Shown: piece after piece, positions 1 to 8,449 of the stretch
How the letters are laid out: each line of letters opens with the position of its first letter
Numbering within the stretch: position 1 is the stretch's first letter
Source: Arthrobacter sp. ZGTC412
GTDB lineage: Bacteria > Actinomycetota > Actinomycetes > Actinomycetales > Micrococcaceae
NCBI RefSeq assembly: GCF_002929215.1
Contig: NZ_PJII01000026.1
Location: 1-60,178, forward strand
Reading direction: 5' to 3'
Length of the DNA stretch: 60,178 nucleotides
Translations under genes and position numbers: made by a program
Notes under the pieces: generated by a model
What the model was told of the DNA's origin: nothing
The model's input: only the letters and a program-made list of their open reading frames with translations
The model's database searches: none

Positions 1-1
1 A

Positions 2-79
2 CTGCCCTTCAAGGTCTTCACCCTTGCAGGTCCCGGTAGCGGATCCAAGCTCGTGATCGACGTCGCCCACCATTGGTGA
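2..79 (+). CDS. 3' end of an unidentified protein gene (partial)
   Basis: An open frame enters from the left edge and stops at TGA 77-79, leaving 25 residues that end in LVIDVAHHW. A GC-rich hairpin lies about 40 bases after the stop, which fits the end of a transcription unit. The LVIDVA-like ending resembles the last strand of a beta-rich extracellular domain, but this is too short to assign a family. The gene is real only if the frame stays open upstream of the window. Confidence 0.45.
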   Translation: MPFKVFTLAGPGSGSKLVIDVAHHW

Positions 80-119
80 CGGCAGCTGTGACGGCCGATA
101 AAGCCGGGTAAGAGGCGAA

Positions 120-145
120 GCCCCGCTCTCTGGGGGAGGCGGGGC
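120..145 (+). terminator. hairpin terminator after the partial first gene
   Basis: GCCCCGC (120-126) pairs with GCGGGGC (139-145) around a 12-base loop, followed by a weak T-containing stretch (GCCGCTTTGCC). It stands between the stop at 79 and the next candidate gene. The U tract is poor, so termination strength is uncertain. Confidence 0.5.
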
Positions 146-244
146 GCCGCTTTGCCTAACCGTGCGGCGAGGCCTAGTGGGGAACCACCAGCGGCGGTGT
201 GTCCCACCACCACACGGCAGTGATGCTAGGTAGGGACCGTGTCC

Positions 245-448
245 ATGCGGATCTTTGGGCTTGTCTCACTAGACTTGAAAAACCTGTTGGCAGACCGCCT
301 AGGCGACCCCTCCGAAGTTGAAATCGCCACTCGCCGAACGGAATACAGGGTGGCCATGGCGCTGCAGGTCCTCTTCCCGGGCTCAGCCAGACCGTGCGGG
401 GGGCCGATAGTCACTGCTGGTTGCCCCACCATGATGCCCGCCAAGTGA
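245..448 (+). CDS. possible small ORF, unknown function
   Basis: An ATG at 245 is preceded by AGGTAGGGA at a usable distance (an in-frame GTG lies at 239). The frame gives 67 residues. The first 40 or so (DLKNLLADRLGDPSEVE and onward) look like a normal soluble helical protein, while the last 20 are proline and cysteine rich and overlap the 3' end of the convergent SGNH hydrolase by 38 bases. It may be a small gene, a truncated remnant, or chance. No family is recognised. Confidence 0.2.
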   Translation: MRIFGLVSLDLKNLLADRLGDPSEVEIATRRTEYRVAMALQVLFPGSARPCGGPIVTAGCPTMMPAK

Positions 449-1244
449 GCTCAGCCAGGCGGGCCTGGCCTTCCAGGCTTGGATGGAAGTAATCGAGCAC
501 GCTAACGTCGCTTGCCGAGAACTTGAAGTCATACACAGCGTTGTTGTCCCAGCGGCAGTTCTTGTACTGCGAGCACGCCCGGGCAAGGATCTGGTTGAAC
601 GCGAGTTCCCGCTTGATGACCGACTGCCGCTGCTCCTCGGTGTTGTCAGCAGCAAGCATCGATTGGCAGGTGCCGCCGGACCATGCCTCGCGTGCCTCGG
701 CGTTGCTTTCCAAAGTCTTCCAGAGCTGGTAGAGGTTCGGGATGCTGCCGACGAAGATTCGGGCGCTCGGCAGGCCACGGTGGAGCGCCGCCAAGGCGGT
801 CTTGATGTGAGAAGCGAATTCTGTCTCGGATGTCATCGTGGCTGCCGATGAGGCGCAAAGGTCGTTTGCTCCGATCAGGATGGTCACGTATTCCACGTTC
901 TGCTCTACGGCCAGTTCGACCTGGTCTGGAAGATGCCTCGCTCTGGACCCGCTGGTTGCGTTGTTGTGGTTGCGGCCAGCGACAGCCGAATCCAGGGCTG
1001 TCAGCCGCTCGTAGTGGCTGCTGACTCCGTCGCCGGGACCGTGCCCGGTGGACCATGAGTGGAGCGAGTTGTCACCGTTGGAACAACACACTGCCAGGGC
1101 CTGGGTAATGGAGTCGCCCAAGGCTGCCATGGAGGTGGGCGGCGGCGTGGAGGTTGGCGGGGGCGCGGTCGGTGTCGGCTGCGCGACCGTGAACGCCGCG
1201 AGTAGGACAAACGGCAGAAGCAGTAAGCGCGCAACTTTCGGCAC
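411..1244 (-). CDS. secreted SGNH/GDSL-family hydrolase
   Basis: This is a 277-residue protein. The GTG start at 1244 is chosen because AAAGGAGGT (1249-1257) lies five bases upstream and because it places a signal peptide (LLLLPFVLLAAFTVA, residues 7-21) at the N terminus. A proline/threonine-rich linker (22-38) leads to the catalytic domain. ALGDSIT carries the nucleophile Ser45, GAND (125-128) is block III with the oxyanion Asn, and DYFHPS carries Asp251 and His254. The family cleaves ester bonds of lipids or acetylated glycans; the substrate here is not visible. The protein is probably exported and cell-wall associated or released. It is monocistronic, with no partner gene on the same strand nearby. 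Confidence 0.85.
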   Translation of the reverse strand: MPKVARLLLLPFVLLAAFTVAQPTPTAPPPTSTPPPTSMAALGDSITQALAVCCSNGDNSLHSWSTGHGPGDGVSSHYERLTALDSAVAGRNHNNATSGSRARHLPDQVELAVEQNVEYVTILIGANDLCASSAATMTSETEFASHIKTALAALHRGLPSARIFVGSIPNLYQLWKTLESNAEAREAWSGGTCQSMLAADNTEEQRQSVIKRELAFNQILARACSQYKNCRWDNNAVYDFKFSASDVSVLDYFHPSLEGQARLAELTWRASWWGNQQ

Positions 1245-1611
1245 GGCCACCTCCTTTGTGGACCGGCGGTGCACATCGGCTACCCACTCTGTCAGCCTTG
1301 CCGACCCGTACAAGCCGACGCTATGTCCCCGTTCTCTACCGTGTCCAGCATCGTTTCACGGGATCTGCGGCACGCGGGGATCACCGGTGAAACAGCTGGC
1401 CTCGAACCGCCCGTTGGCGAATTTTGAGGGCGGACGTCCAACGGCAACGCAAGGCAACACCTTGACCACTGAGGTACAGCGCGGGCCAAACGGAATCGCC
1501 CCCGAATCCGGCCTCCTCCTACCACCCCAGAATTACGAAGGTGGCAAACGCATAGCAAATTGCTGCCTTCCTAAATCGGGGCACCAGCCGGAGGCGGGTA
1601 TTGGAGCTGCA
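1245..1611. other. intergenic region without a recognisable gene
   Basis: These 367 bases hold the ribosome site of the SGNH gene (1249-1257) and the downstream flank of the DeoR gene. I see no convincing frame, RNA gene or strong terminator hairpin. Short open frames here lack ribosome sites and family motifs. Confidence 0.5.
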
Positions 1612-2382
1612 CTAGGCGACTTCGGCGACCTCAACCTCAACCCCGGCGTCCCGGAACTTCTGCACCTGCCCGGGGTCGGCGCCGTCGTCCGTCACGAGGG
1701 TCCACGGCAAAGCCAGCCGTGCCCACGCGTGGAAGGGCCGCAACCCCAGCTTGGACGAATCCGCGAGCACGTACACAAGATTGCCGCGGCGGGCCATCAG
1801 TTCTTTGAGCCGGGTTTGGGCGTGGTCTGCTTCGCAGATGCCGTCCTCGGCGGTGACGGCGTCGGCGCCGAGGAATACCCGGTCGAAGCTCATCCGCTCC
1901 AGCGCGGCCTCGGCCAGGGGACCCACAAAGCTCTGCGAAACGCTGCGCAGCCGGCCGCCCAGGCAGTCCACCTCGATGCCCTCGGAATCGGCCAGTTCCT
2001 GCATCGTATTGATGCCCGGGGTGGTCACGGACAGCTTCTCGAAACCCCGCAGTTCGTGCGCCAGGGCGCCCACGGTGGAGCCGGCGTCGAGCAGGATGTT
2101 CTCCCCGGGCACGATCACGGACGCCGCCCACCGGGCGATGGCGTGTTTCTGCTCGAACGCCTCGCCGGTGCGCTGCCGCAGCGAGGCCTCCGGGTGCGCG
2201 CCCAGGGCCATGGCCCCGCCGTAGGTGCGGGCCAGCCGGCCCTGCCCATTCAGCAAAGCCAGGTCGCGCCGGATGGTGGAGGCGGTGACCTCGAACCGGG
2301 CGGAGAGTTCCTCCACGGATGCGAGGCCGGTGGTCACGGCAAGGTGGTAAATCTCCTCGCGCCGCGCGTTTGCGCTGAGCAT
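1612..2382 (-). CDS. DeoR/GlpR-family transcriptional regulator of the catabolic locus
   Basis: The protein has 256 residues from the ATG at 2382, chosen because AAGGAG lies seven bases upstream; an upstream in-frame ATG has no ribosome site. The N-terminal winged HTH (about residues 8-58) contains VEELSARFEVTASTIRRDLA, the classic DeoR recognition region. The C-terminal sugar-phosphate sensor domain carries the LDAGSTVGALA motif of DeoRC domains. Family members usually repress an adjacent catabolic operon and are released by a phosphorylated sugar intermediate. It is third in a leftward operon after the sugar-acid kinase and the PdxA2-like gene, so a four-carbon acid phosphate is the natural inducer candidate (inference). 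The likely target is the palindrome at 4915-4929. Confidence 0.88.
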   Translation of the reverse strand: MLSANARREEIYHLAVTTGLASVEELSARFEVTASTIRRDLALLNGQGRLARTYGGAMALGAHPEASLRQRTGEAFEQKHAIARWAASVIVPGENILLDAGSTVGALAHELRGFEKLSVTTPGINTMQELADSEGIEVDCLGGRLRSVSQSFVGPLAEAALERMSFDRVFLGADAVTAEDGICEADHAQTRLKELMARRGNLVYVLADSSKLGLRPFHAWARLALPWTLVTDDGADPGQVQKFRDAGVEVEVAEVA

Positions 2383-2446
2383 TCCCGGTCTCCTTCCCGT
2401 GGCAGTGGTAACCATGCTAGTTCCGGCCCCGAAGAAACCTGTGCTG

Positions 2447-3484
2447 CTACGCGGCGACGGAGGGCCGGGTGGCCATTTCGGCGGCCTGGTGCAGCGCCTC
2501 CACCATGGAGCGGGAATCGGCGATCGCCTTGCCTGCGATGTCGAAGGCGGTGCCGTGGTCCACGGACGTGCGGATCACCGGCAGGCCCACCGTGATGTTC
2601 ACGCCGGCCTCGATGCCGAGGACCTTCACCGGGCCGTGGCCCTGGTCGTGGTACATGGCCACCACCAGGTCGTAGTCGCCCCGGCCGGCCAGGAAGAACA
2701 GCGTGTCCGCCGGCAGCGGACCGACAGCGTTGATCCCGGCAGCCTGCGCGGCCTTCACACCCGGTTCGATCTTCTCCGCTTCCTCGCCCTGGCCGAACAA
2801 ACCGTTCTCTCCCGCGTGCGGGTTGATAGCGCACACGCCGATCTTCGGGTTCGGGATGCCCGCGCGGACCAACGCGTCATGGCCGCGGCGGATGGTGCGC
2901 TCCACCAGGTCCGGGTTGATTTTGCGGATGGCGTCCATCAGCCCGATATGCGTGGTCACGTGGATCACCCGGATCTTGGGTGTGGAGAGCATCATGGACA
3001 CTTCCTCCGTTCCCGTCAGGTGCGCCAGCAGCTCGGTGTGCCCGGGGAAGATGTGACCGGCCGAGTGCAGCGCCTCCTTGTTCAGCGGCGCGGTGCAGAT
3101 GGCCTGCACCTTCCCGGCCATGGCGAGTTCGCTGGCCACCCGGATGTACTCGTACGCGGCGTGCCCGGCCACAGGGGAGAGCTGCCCCCACGGCAGGTCC
3201 TCCGGCAGCAGCGCCAGGTCGATCACGTTCACCCGGCCAGGCGTGAACACCGCGTGCTCAACGTTCTCGATGCTCTGGATGTCCGCCTCGATGCCCAGAA
3301 CGTCCGCGGCCTGGCGCAGGCGCAGCGCGTCGCCCACCACCACGGGCCGGCATTCGGCGTTGCTCTGCGGATCCAGCACGGCGGCCACCACCACCTCCGG
3401 CCCCACCCCGGCGCCGTCGCCCATGGTCACGGCCACGTAGGGGAGTTCGGTCTGCTCGGTCTTGCTCGTTGCGGGGGTAGTCAT
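2447..3484 (-). CDS. pdxA2: PdxA2-like four-carbon acid sugar 4-phosphate dehydrogenase
   Basis: A 345-residue protein of the PdxA family (4-hydroxythreonine-4-phosphate dehydrogenase fold). It starts with the typical YVAVTMGDGAGVGPEV and carries metal-binding histidine regions in FPGHTELLAH, HVTTHIGL and AMYHDQGHGPVKVLG. Its ATG overlaps the kinase stop (ATGA at 3481-3484), so the two are translationally coupled. PdxA paralogues encoded next to a DUF1537 kinase are known to oxidise D-threonate or D-erythronate 4-phosphate to a 3-keto acid that decarboxylates to dihydroxyacetone phosphate. That context, rather than sequence alone, separates this from vitamin B6 synthesis. Exact stereochemistry cannot be read from sequence. 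Confidence 0.85.
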   Translation of the reverse strand: MTTPATSKTEQTELPYVAVTMGDGAGVGPEVVVAAVLDPQSNAECRPVVVGDALRLRQAADVLGIEADIQSIENVEHAVFTPGRVNVIDLALLPEDLPWGQLSPVAGHAAYEYIRVASELAMAGKVQAICTAPLNKEALHSAGHIFPGHTELLAHLTGTEEVSMMLSTPKIRVIHVTTHIGLMDAIRKINPDLVERTIRRGHDALVRAGIPNPKIGVCAINPHAGENGLFGQGEEAEKIEPGVKAAQAAGINAVGPLPADTLFFLAGRGDYDLVVAMYHDQGHGPVKVLGIEAGVNITVGLPVIRTSVDHGTAFDIAGKAIADSRSMVEALHQAAEMATRPSVAA

Positions 3485-4815
3485 TTTTCTGCTCCAGATC
3501 GTTCGGAAGTCTTGCGGGGAAGGGTGTTGGCGGGAGCCGGCGCGGACTGACCGCGGCGCTCCCGGATTTCGTCGTAAAGCTGTTGGAGTGCCAGGTCGTC
3601 GCCGAAGCTGCCCGGCTTGGTGCCCACCAGCGTTCCGTCATCGGCGCGGCTGAGCACCGCCCCGTGCTGCACGGCCGCGAGCGGCACCAGACTGTGGAGG
3701 CCGACGGCGTCCAGGACTTCCCGGGCCGTCTCACCGCCGGTGAGGATCAGGTCTGCTTCGAGTCCCTGTGCTGCCTCGGCGGCGAAGGTGGACAGGGCCT
3801 GGACGATGCTGGCGGCGCGTGCCGGGTCCACTTTTCCGGCGGCCAGGGTGACGGCCACGTTGGTGCCTGCGGCCAAAGCCACCCTTGCTTCCTGCAGTTG
3901 CGGTCCGTACGCACCGGTGGCACCGGCGTACTGCGGGTGCAGCCTGATGACTTCGAAGCCTTGTGTTTCGAGCTGCGCCAGTTGCGCCTGGGCGGTTTTG
4001 GAGGCGGAGCCGACGACGGCGAGGACCGGCTTAGCGGGTCCCTGCGGTTCCGCGGTGACTGCTTCGGCTTGTGCACCAACTTGCGCACTTCGCGCAAGTT
4101 GTGCAGCCAGGCGCTGCGCAAGGACGTCCGCCGTACCGCCAGTCCCCACAAGAACAATGCGGCGATCGCAGGCCTGGAAGTTCAGCTCCAGCAGGGCGTC
4201 CATCACGTGCTCAAGGTCCTGCACAGTTTCGCCGTCAGCCACCACCAGCGCGGCCTGGTCGCAGCCCAGCAGTGCGGACAGTTTCTCGACGAGTGAGCCG
4301 GACCGGACCTCGGCCAGATTCAGTGACTCAACTGAGGACGGATCCTCCGGCCGAAGCAGGGAAGGAATGTCAGCCGGCGGGGCCGAAAGCTCGGCCTGCC
4401 ACAGATCCGTCTCCGCCAGGGGAGTACCGGCAACCAAAGGCTGACCATTCTGCACTGAACGCTGAAGCTGGGGGAGTGCCCCCGCAACAACGGCGTTGAA
4501 TCCCAGCCCCGTCAGGGCGGCCACTTCAGCGCGGACGTTTCCGCGCCAGAGCGAGTCGATCTTTTTGAAGGCCACCTGCGCAGCTGAGGCCGCGCCGCTC
4601 GAGAAGGCTTTCTTCACAAGTGCCTCGGCGGTGGATCCAGCCAGCCCGCGGGAATGGGTATCGGCCACCACCACGTCGGTGACGAGCCCCCGAAAGGAGG
4701 CATCGCCGTCGTGCGTTCCAAGCGTGAGCTGCGTGGACAGCCCATGCTGCACGAAGCAGTAGCCAACCTCGGCGGCGCCGGAGAAATCATCGGCCTGCAC
4801 AAATACGGAAGCCAC
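3481..4815 (-). CDS. dtnK: four-carbon acid sugar kinase family protein (DtnK/OtnK, DUF1537)
   Basis: A 444-residue protein with the N-terminal sugar-acid domain signature VQADDFSGAAE (residues 6-16) and a C-terminal nucleotide-binding domain with LTGGETAREVLDAVG and a KPGSFGDD motif. Known members phosphorylate D-threonate or D-erythronate at O4 using ATP. It is the first gene of the leftward kinase-PdxA2-DeoR operon and lies divergent from the importer. There is no class II OtnC aldolase or LtnD dehydrogenase here, which favours the DtnK/PdxA2 (threonate-type) route to dihydroxyacetone phosphate. An Ala/Gln-rich linker near the middle is encoded by an inverted repeat (4078-4100) that is treated separately. 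Confidence 0.85.
   Translation of the reverse strand: MASVFVQADDFSGAAEVGYCFVQHGLSTQLTLGTHDGDASFRGLVTDVVVADTHSRGLAGSTAEALVKKAFSSGAASAAQVAFKKIDSLWRGNVRAEVAALTGLGFNAVVAGALPQLQRSVQNGQPLVAGTPLAETDLWQAELSAPPADIPSLLRPEDPSSVESLNLAEVRSGSLVEKLSALLGCDQAALVVADGETVQDLEHVMDALLELNFQACDRRIVLVGTGGTADVLAQRLAAQLARSAQVGAQAEAVTAEPQGPAKPVLAVVGSASKTAQAQLAQLETQGFEVIRLHPQYAGATGAYGPQLQEARVALAAGTNVAVTLAAGKVDPARAASIVQALSTFAAEAAQGLEADLILTGGETAREVLDAVGLHSLVPLAAVQHGAVLSRADDGTLVGTKPGSFGDDLALQQLYDEIRERRGQSAPAPANTLPRKTSERSGAEK
4078..4100. repeat. intragenic inverted repeat inside the kinase gene
   Basis: AACTTGCGC (4078-4086) and GCGCAAGTT (4092-4100) are perfect 9-base arms around ACTTC. The TTGCGC/GCGCAA words are the same as those in the intergenic palindrome at 4915-4929, although arranged outward instead of inward. 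It lies in a linker region of the kinase where the protein sequence is little constrained. Confidence 0.5.
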
Positions 4816-4914
4816 ATTGCTCCTCTCGCGTTCGTTGTTGGCTGGGACCCCACCTAAGTAGCGGGATGCTTCCCAAACATTCTGACACGCTTGCGCGAAT
4901 CACGCTAGAGGGGT

Positions 4915-4929
4915 TGCGCAAATTGCGCA
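4915..4929. promoter_or_regulatory. candidate DeoR operator in the divergent promoter region
   Basis: TGCGCAAATTGCGCA is a perfect palindrome with 7-base arms and one central A. It lies in the 190-base gap between the kinase operon and the importer operon. A further half site, TTGCGCG, is at 4891-4897, 24 bases to the left. TTGCGC at 4914-4919 could also act as a -35 element for the importer with a weak CAAAGT 17 bases on, so a bound repressor would block the promoter. This is an inferred operator; the dyad itself is directly visible. Confidence 0.55.
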
Positions 4930-5005
4930 GGAGTGGCAAAGTGATGGACACAACATTCGGCGCAGCCAAACCGGCAGCCGTCCCCGATCTACCGAGAGGT
5001 CAACG

Positions 5006-6580
5006 ATGACCGTTCTTCCTCAAGGAAGTGAGATTTCCCGCCGTCGCCTGCTGCAGTTTGGCGCCGCCGCCGGGTTTCTGCTGGGCACCGGCAGCCTCGC
5101 CGGCTGCGCCGGCCCCACCGGCCTGCCGGGACCCAGCACCCTGACGCTGGCCCTCAACCGGTCCCTGGTCAGCCTGGACAACAAGCTCAACCAGTTCGAC
5201 GCCGCCGTCACGGTTCAGCGCTCTGTCCGCCAGGGCCTCACCGCCATCGGCCCAGAAACCAAGCCCATCCTGGTCCTGGCCGAACGCTTCGAGATGACCG
5301 GGCCCACCGAATGGACCGTCACGCTCCGCGAAGGCATCCGCTACTCGGACAACAGCCCCGTGAAGATCGAGGACGTTTCCACCGCGCTGAAGATGTACCA
5401 GCAGGTGCAGGGCTCCTTCGTAGCCGGCTTCTTCCCCGAATTCCCCGAGGTGGTGCCGGTGGATGACCGCACCTTCAAGATGGTGTCCAAGAAGCCCGTC
5501 CCCATCCTGGACTCGCTCATGAGCATGATCCTGATAACCCCCGCCGCGCAGAACAAGCCGGAGGAACTGCAGGAGGGCGTGGGCACCGGCCCGTACGTGG
5601 TCACCAAGTTCAACCGCGGCGCCGGAACCTACAGCCTGGCCCGCAACGAGAACTACTGGGGCCCCAGGCCCGAGGTGGAGAACGTGGAAGTCCGCTTCCT
5701 CCCCGAGGAATCCAGTCGCGTCATCGCCCTGCGCAGTGGCGAGGTGGACATCATCGACTCCATCACGCCCGACTCCCGCGAACAGCTTGCCGGGCTTCCC
5801 GGCGTCAAACTCCAGGAGGCGTCCAGCCTCCGGCTGAACCAGATCTTCTTCAACTTCCGCAAGCCCGCTGGCCACCCGCTCGCCGATCCCCGCGTCCGCC
5901 AGGCCCTCAGCATGGCGATCGACGGCGAGTCGCTGGTGCGGGACGTGCTGGTGGACTCTGTCACCCAGGCCGAAGGCGTCACGCCGTCCAGCCTCACGGG
6001 CTACCACAAGACCGGCGAGTACGTTTACGATCCCGAGAAGGCCAAGGCCACCCTCGAGGAGCTGGGCGTCAAGGACCTCACCATCAAGATCATCTGGGAA
6101 ACCGGCGAGTTCGCGTCCGACACCTCCGTGATGGAGGCCCTGGTGGAAATGTTTGGCAACATCGGCGTGAAGGCCGAGCTGCAACAGTTCGAACCTGGCG
6201 GCAACATCCTGGCATGGCGCCAGGGCAAGCAGGGCGACTGGGACCTGCTGGGCAACGGCTACCCCAGCCCCACCGGCCTGGCCATCACCATGCTGCAGGG
6301 CATGTACTCCGGTACCCCGGAGAAGGAAGCCACCCGCGACACCTACCAGGGCTACGTGATCCCCGAGGTCACCGCCAAGATCCAGGCTGCCTCCGCCGAA
6401 GCGGACCCGGCCCGCCGGACGGAACTGCTGAACGACGCACAGCAGGCGGTCTGGGACACCTGGCCCTGCGCCTGGGCGTTTGTGCCCAAGTCCGTCCTCG
6501 CCCACCGCGAGCGGGTGTCCGGGATCAACCTGGCACCCACCAACTCCTACCCGCTCGTTGACGCACGGCTGGAGGCCTAA
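5006..6580 (+). CDS. ABC transporter substrate-binding lipoprotein, family 5 (peptide/nickel/opine type)
   Basis: A 524-residue solute-binding protein. The N terminus has a Tat-type SRRRLLQF motif (11-18), a hydrophobic segment and the lipobox LAGC with Cys34, so it is exported folded and lipid anchored. The mature part has the SBP_bac_5 pattern: LVLAERFEMTGPTEWTV, GTGPYVVTKFNRG, RNENYWG and RQALSMAIDGESLV. GAGAGGTC lies just before the ATG. It heads the rightward operon. Family 5 proteins bind peptides but also oligosaccharides, opines and sugar acids. Its neighbours (aldolase, sialidase-like enzyme, sugar-acid kinase) argue for a carbohydrate or sugar-acid ligand rather than peptides. Confidence 0.9.
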   Translation: MTVLPQGSEISRRRLLQFGAAAGFLLGTGSLAGCAGPTGLPGPSTLTLALNRSLVSLDNKLNQFDAAVTVQRSVRQGLTAIGPETKPILVLAERFEMTGPTEWTVTLREGIRYSDNSPVKIEDVSTALKMYQQVQGSFVAGFFPEFPEVVPVDDRTFKMVSKKPVPILDSLMSMILITPAAQNKPEELQEGVGTGPYVVTKFNRGAGTYSLARNENYWGPRPEVENVEVRFLPEESSRVIALRSGEVDIIDSITPDSREQLAGLPGVKLQEASSLRLNQIFFNFRKPAGHPLADPRVRQALSMAIDGESLVRDVLVDSVTQAEGVTPSSLTGYHKTGEYVYDPEKAKATLEELGVKDLTIKIIWETGEFASDTSVMEALVEMFGNIGVKAELQQFEPGGNILAWRQGKQGDWDLLGNGYPSPTGLAITMLQGMYSGTPEKEATRDTYQGYVIPEVTAKIQAASAEADPARRTELLNDAQQAVWDTWPCAWAFVPKSVLAHRERVSGINLAPTNSYPLVDARLEA

Positions 6581-6583
6581 GCC

Positions 6584-7519
6584 ATGACGAACTACATCCT
6601 GAAGCGACTGGGACAGGGCCTGCTGACCGTGTTCCTCACGGTATCCACAGTGTTCATCCTCATCCGCATGGCCCCGGGCGATCCCGCCGTCTCCTACGCC
6701 GGCCCGCTGGCCACCTCCGAGCAGCTCGCCGCCGTGCGGGAGCAGTTCGGCCTGGACCGGCCGGTGCTGGAGCAGTACTGGATCTTCCTGCAGCAGCTGA
6801 TCACCGGCAACCTGGGCCAGTCCTACTCCTTCCAGGCTCCTGCCATGCAGGTGGTGGCCGAGCGGATGCCCTACACCCTGACCCTCGCGGCGGCGGCCAT
6901 CCTCCTTACCGCCGTAGTTGCCATCCCCTTGGGCGTGTGGATGTCCCGCCGCCCGGACACCGGCCGCGAGTTCGGCGTCAACGTGCTCACCATCGCCGGG
7001 CAGTCGATGCCCGACTTCTGGACCGGCATCATGCTCCTCACCGGCTTCGCCGTCCTGATCCCTATCTTCCCGGCCTCCGGCTTCGCCACCTGGGGCGGGC
7101 TGGTGCTGCCCACCATCACCATCGCGATCCTGCAGATCGCGTTGATCTCCCGGATGGTCCGGCGGGAAATGACGGCCAACTTCGCCGCCCCGTACCTCAC
7201 GGTGGCCCGCTCTCGCGGCGTGAAGAACTCCGTCCTTACCTGGCGTTACGCCATGGGGAACTCGGCCATCCCCGTGTTCACCGCGCTCGGCACCCGGTTC
7301 GCCGCGATGCTCAACGGTGTGGTGGTGGTGGAAGTGGTGTTCGCCTGGCCCGGCGTCGGCTCCCTGATCGTCCGGGCCCTCGAAACCCGCGACTACCCCC
7401 TCATCCAGGCCACGGTCCTCCTCACCGCACTGCTCGCAGTCGGTGTCCAGCTGCTCATCGACCTCGCCTACCCGCTTCTTGATCCCCGCGTTCGTCTTGG
7501 AAAGGCGGCAACAGCATGA
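6584..7519 (+). CDS. ABC transporter permease, DppB type
   Basis: A 311-residue inner-membrane permease that starts three bases after the stop of the binding protein. The first helix (LGQGLLTVFLTVSTVFILIRM) and the RMAPGDPA segment are standard for DppB/OppB. The C-terminal part has six membrane segments in all and the EAA-loop region LTVARSRGVKNSVLTWRYAMGN that contacts the ATPase, followed by the VVVVEVVFAWPGVGSLIVRAL signature. It pairs with the next permease, whose start overlaps its stop. Confidence 0.92.
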   Translation: MTNYILKRLGQGLLTVFLTVSTVFILIRMAPGDPAVSYAGPLATSEQLAAVREQFGLDRPVLEQYWIFLQQLITGNLGQSYSFQAPAMQVVAERMPYTLTLAAAAILLTAVVAIPLGVWMSRRPDTGREFGVNVLTIAGQSMPDFWTGIMLLTGFAVLIPIFPASGFATWGGLVLPTITIAILQIALISRMVRREMTANFAAPYLTVARSRGVKNSVLTWRYAMGNSAIPVFTALGTRFAAMLNGVVVVEVVFAWPGVGSLIVRALETRDYPLIQATVLLTALLAVGVQLLIDLAYPLLDPRVRLGKAATA

Positions 7520-8448
7520 GCCTCGACACCGCAACACCCGCCGGTTCTTCGGCCGGCACCCCGGCCCGGCAGCCGAGCCCGAGCGCCGTCACCAAGGCGG
7601 ACATCGCAGCGGCAGGCGCCACCCGGCGTCGTAATGCCGCCAAGTGGAAGCTCATCGTGGGCACCATCTGCACCCTGCTGGTGATCATCCCCATCATCCT
7701 GGCCCAGGTACTCCCGCTGCCGGACGCCAACTTCCAGGACCTCGGCGCCCGCCGCCTGCCGCCGTTCACGGACGGCCACCTGTTCGGCACCGACCAGCTG
7801 GGCCGCGACCTCCTCTCCCGCGTGCTGCACGGCGGCCAGGTCTCGCTGACCATCGGCCTGCTGGCAGTGCTGGTCTCCGGCGCCATCGGCATCATCCTCG
7901 GCGCGGCCGCCGGCTACTTCGGAGGCTGGGTAGACACAGTTGTCTCCCGCGTCCTCGAAGCCCAGATGTCCCTGCCGCTGCTCATGATGCTGCTGCTGGT
8001 GGTGGCCCTGTTCGGCCCCTCCATCCCGGTGATCACCTTCGTGATCGCCATCGCCCAATGGCCCGAAGTGGCCCGCCTCACCCGCTCCATGGTGCTGGTG
8101 GAACGCGAAAAGCCCTACGTCTCCGCCGCCCGGATCCTGGGCCTGCACCGGATCCAGATCCTGATCCAGCACATCATCCCCAACGTCATCAAGCAGGCAA
8201 CCCTGGTGGTCCTGCTCCTGCTGGCCCAGGCCGTGCTGCTCGAGTCCGCTTTGTCCTTCCTGGGTGCCGGCCCGCAGCGGCCCTTCGCCACCTGGGGCCG
8301 CATCATTTCCGACGGCCAGGACTACATCACCACCTCCTGGTGGATGGTCACCCTGCCCGGCCTGGTGATTGTGCTCATGGTGGTGGGCGTGAACCTGCTG
8401 GGCGACGGCCTCCGCGACCGTCCCCGCCGCAAGAAAAAGGGTGCCTGA
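7516..8448 (+). CDS. ABC transporter permease, DppC type
   Basis: A 310-residue permease whose ATG overlaps the upstream stop (ATGA, 7516-7519), indicating translational coupling. A hydrophilic Ala/Ser/Pro-rich N tail of about 45 residues precedes the first helix (LIVGTICTLLVIIPIILAQ). The GTDQLGRDLLSRVLHGGQVSL segment and the EAA loop YVSAARILGLHRIQILIQHI are typical DppC/OppC features. It ends in a lysine-rich cytoplasmic tail, RPRRKKKGA. Confidence 0.92.
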   Translation: MSLDTATPAGSSAGTPARQPSPSAVTKADIAAAGATRRRNAAKWKLIVGTICTLLVIIPIILAQVLPLPDANFQDLGARRLPPFTDGHLFGTDQLGRDLLSRVLHGGQVSLTIGLLAVLVSGAIGIILGAAAGYFGGWVDTVVSRVLEAQMSLPLLMMLLLVVALFGPSIPVITFVIAIAQWPEVARLTRSMVLVEREKPYVSAARILGLHRIQILIQHIIPNVIKQATLVVLLLLAQAVLLESALSFLGAGPQRPFATWGRIISDGQDYITTSWWMVTLPGLVIVLMVVGVNLLGDGLRDRPRRKKKGA

Positions 8449-8449
8449 C

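Noticed and set aside
1048-2595. A 515-codon plus-strand frame opposite the SGNH and DeoR genes
   Set aside because: It covers two genes with clear motifs on the other strand and an intergenic gap, and has no recognisable domain.
2447-3484. Assignment to vitamin B6 synthesis (true PdxA)
   Set aside because: The gene is coupled to a four-carbon acid kinase and a DeoR regulator, with no pyridoxine genes nearby. Context favours the PdxA2 role.
5000-7537. An 845-codon open frame on the minus strand across the binding protein and permease genes
   Set aside because: It is the antisense shadow of two clear ABC genes with signal peptide, helices and family motifs. Its protein is an unstructured Gly/Val/His/Asp-rich string.
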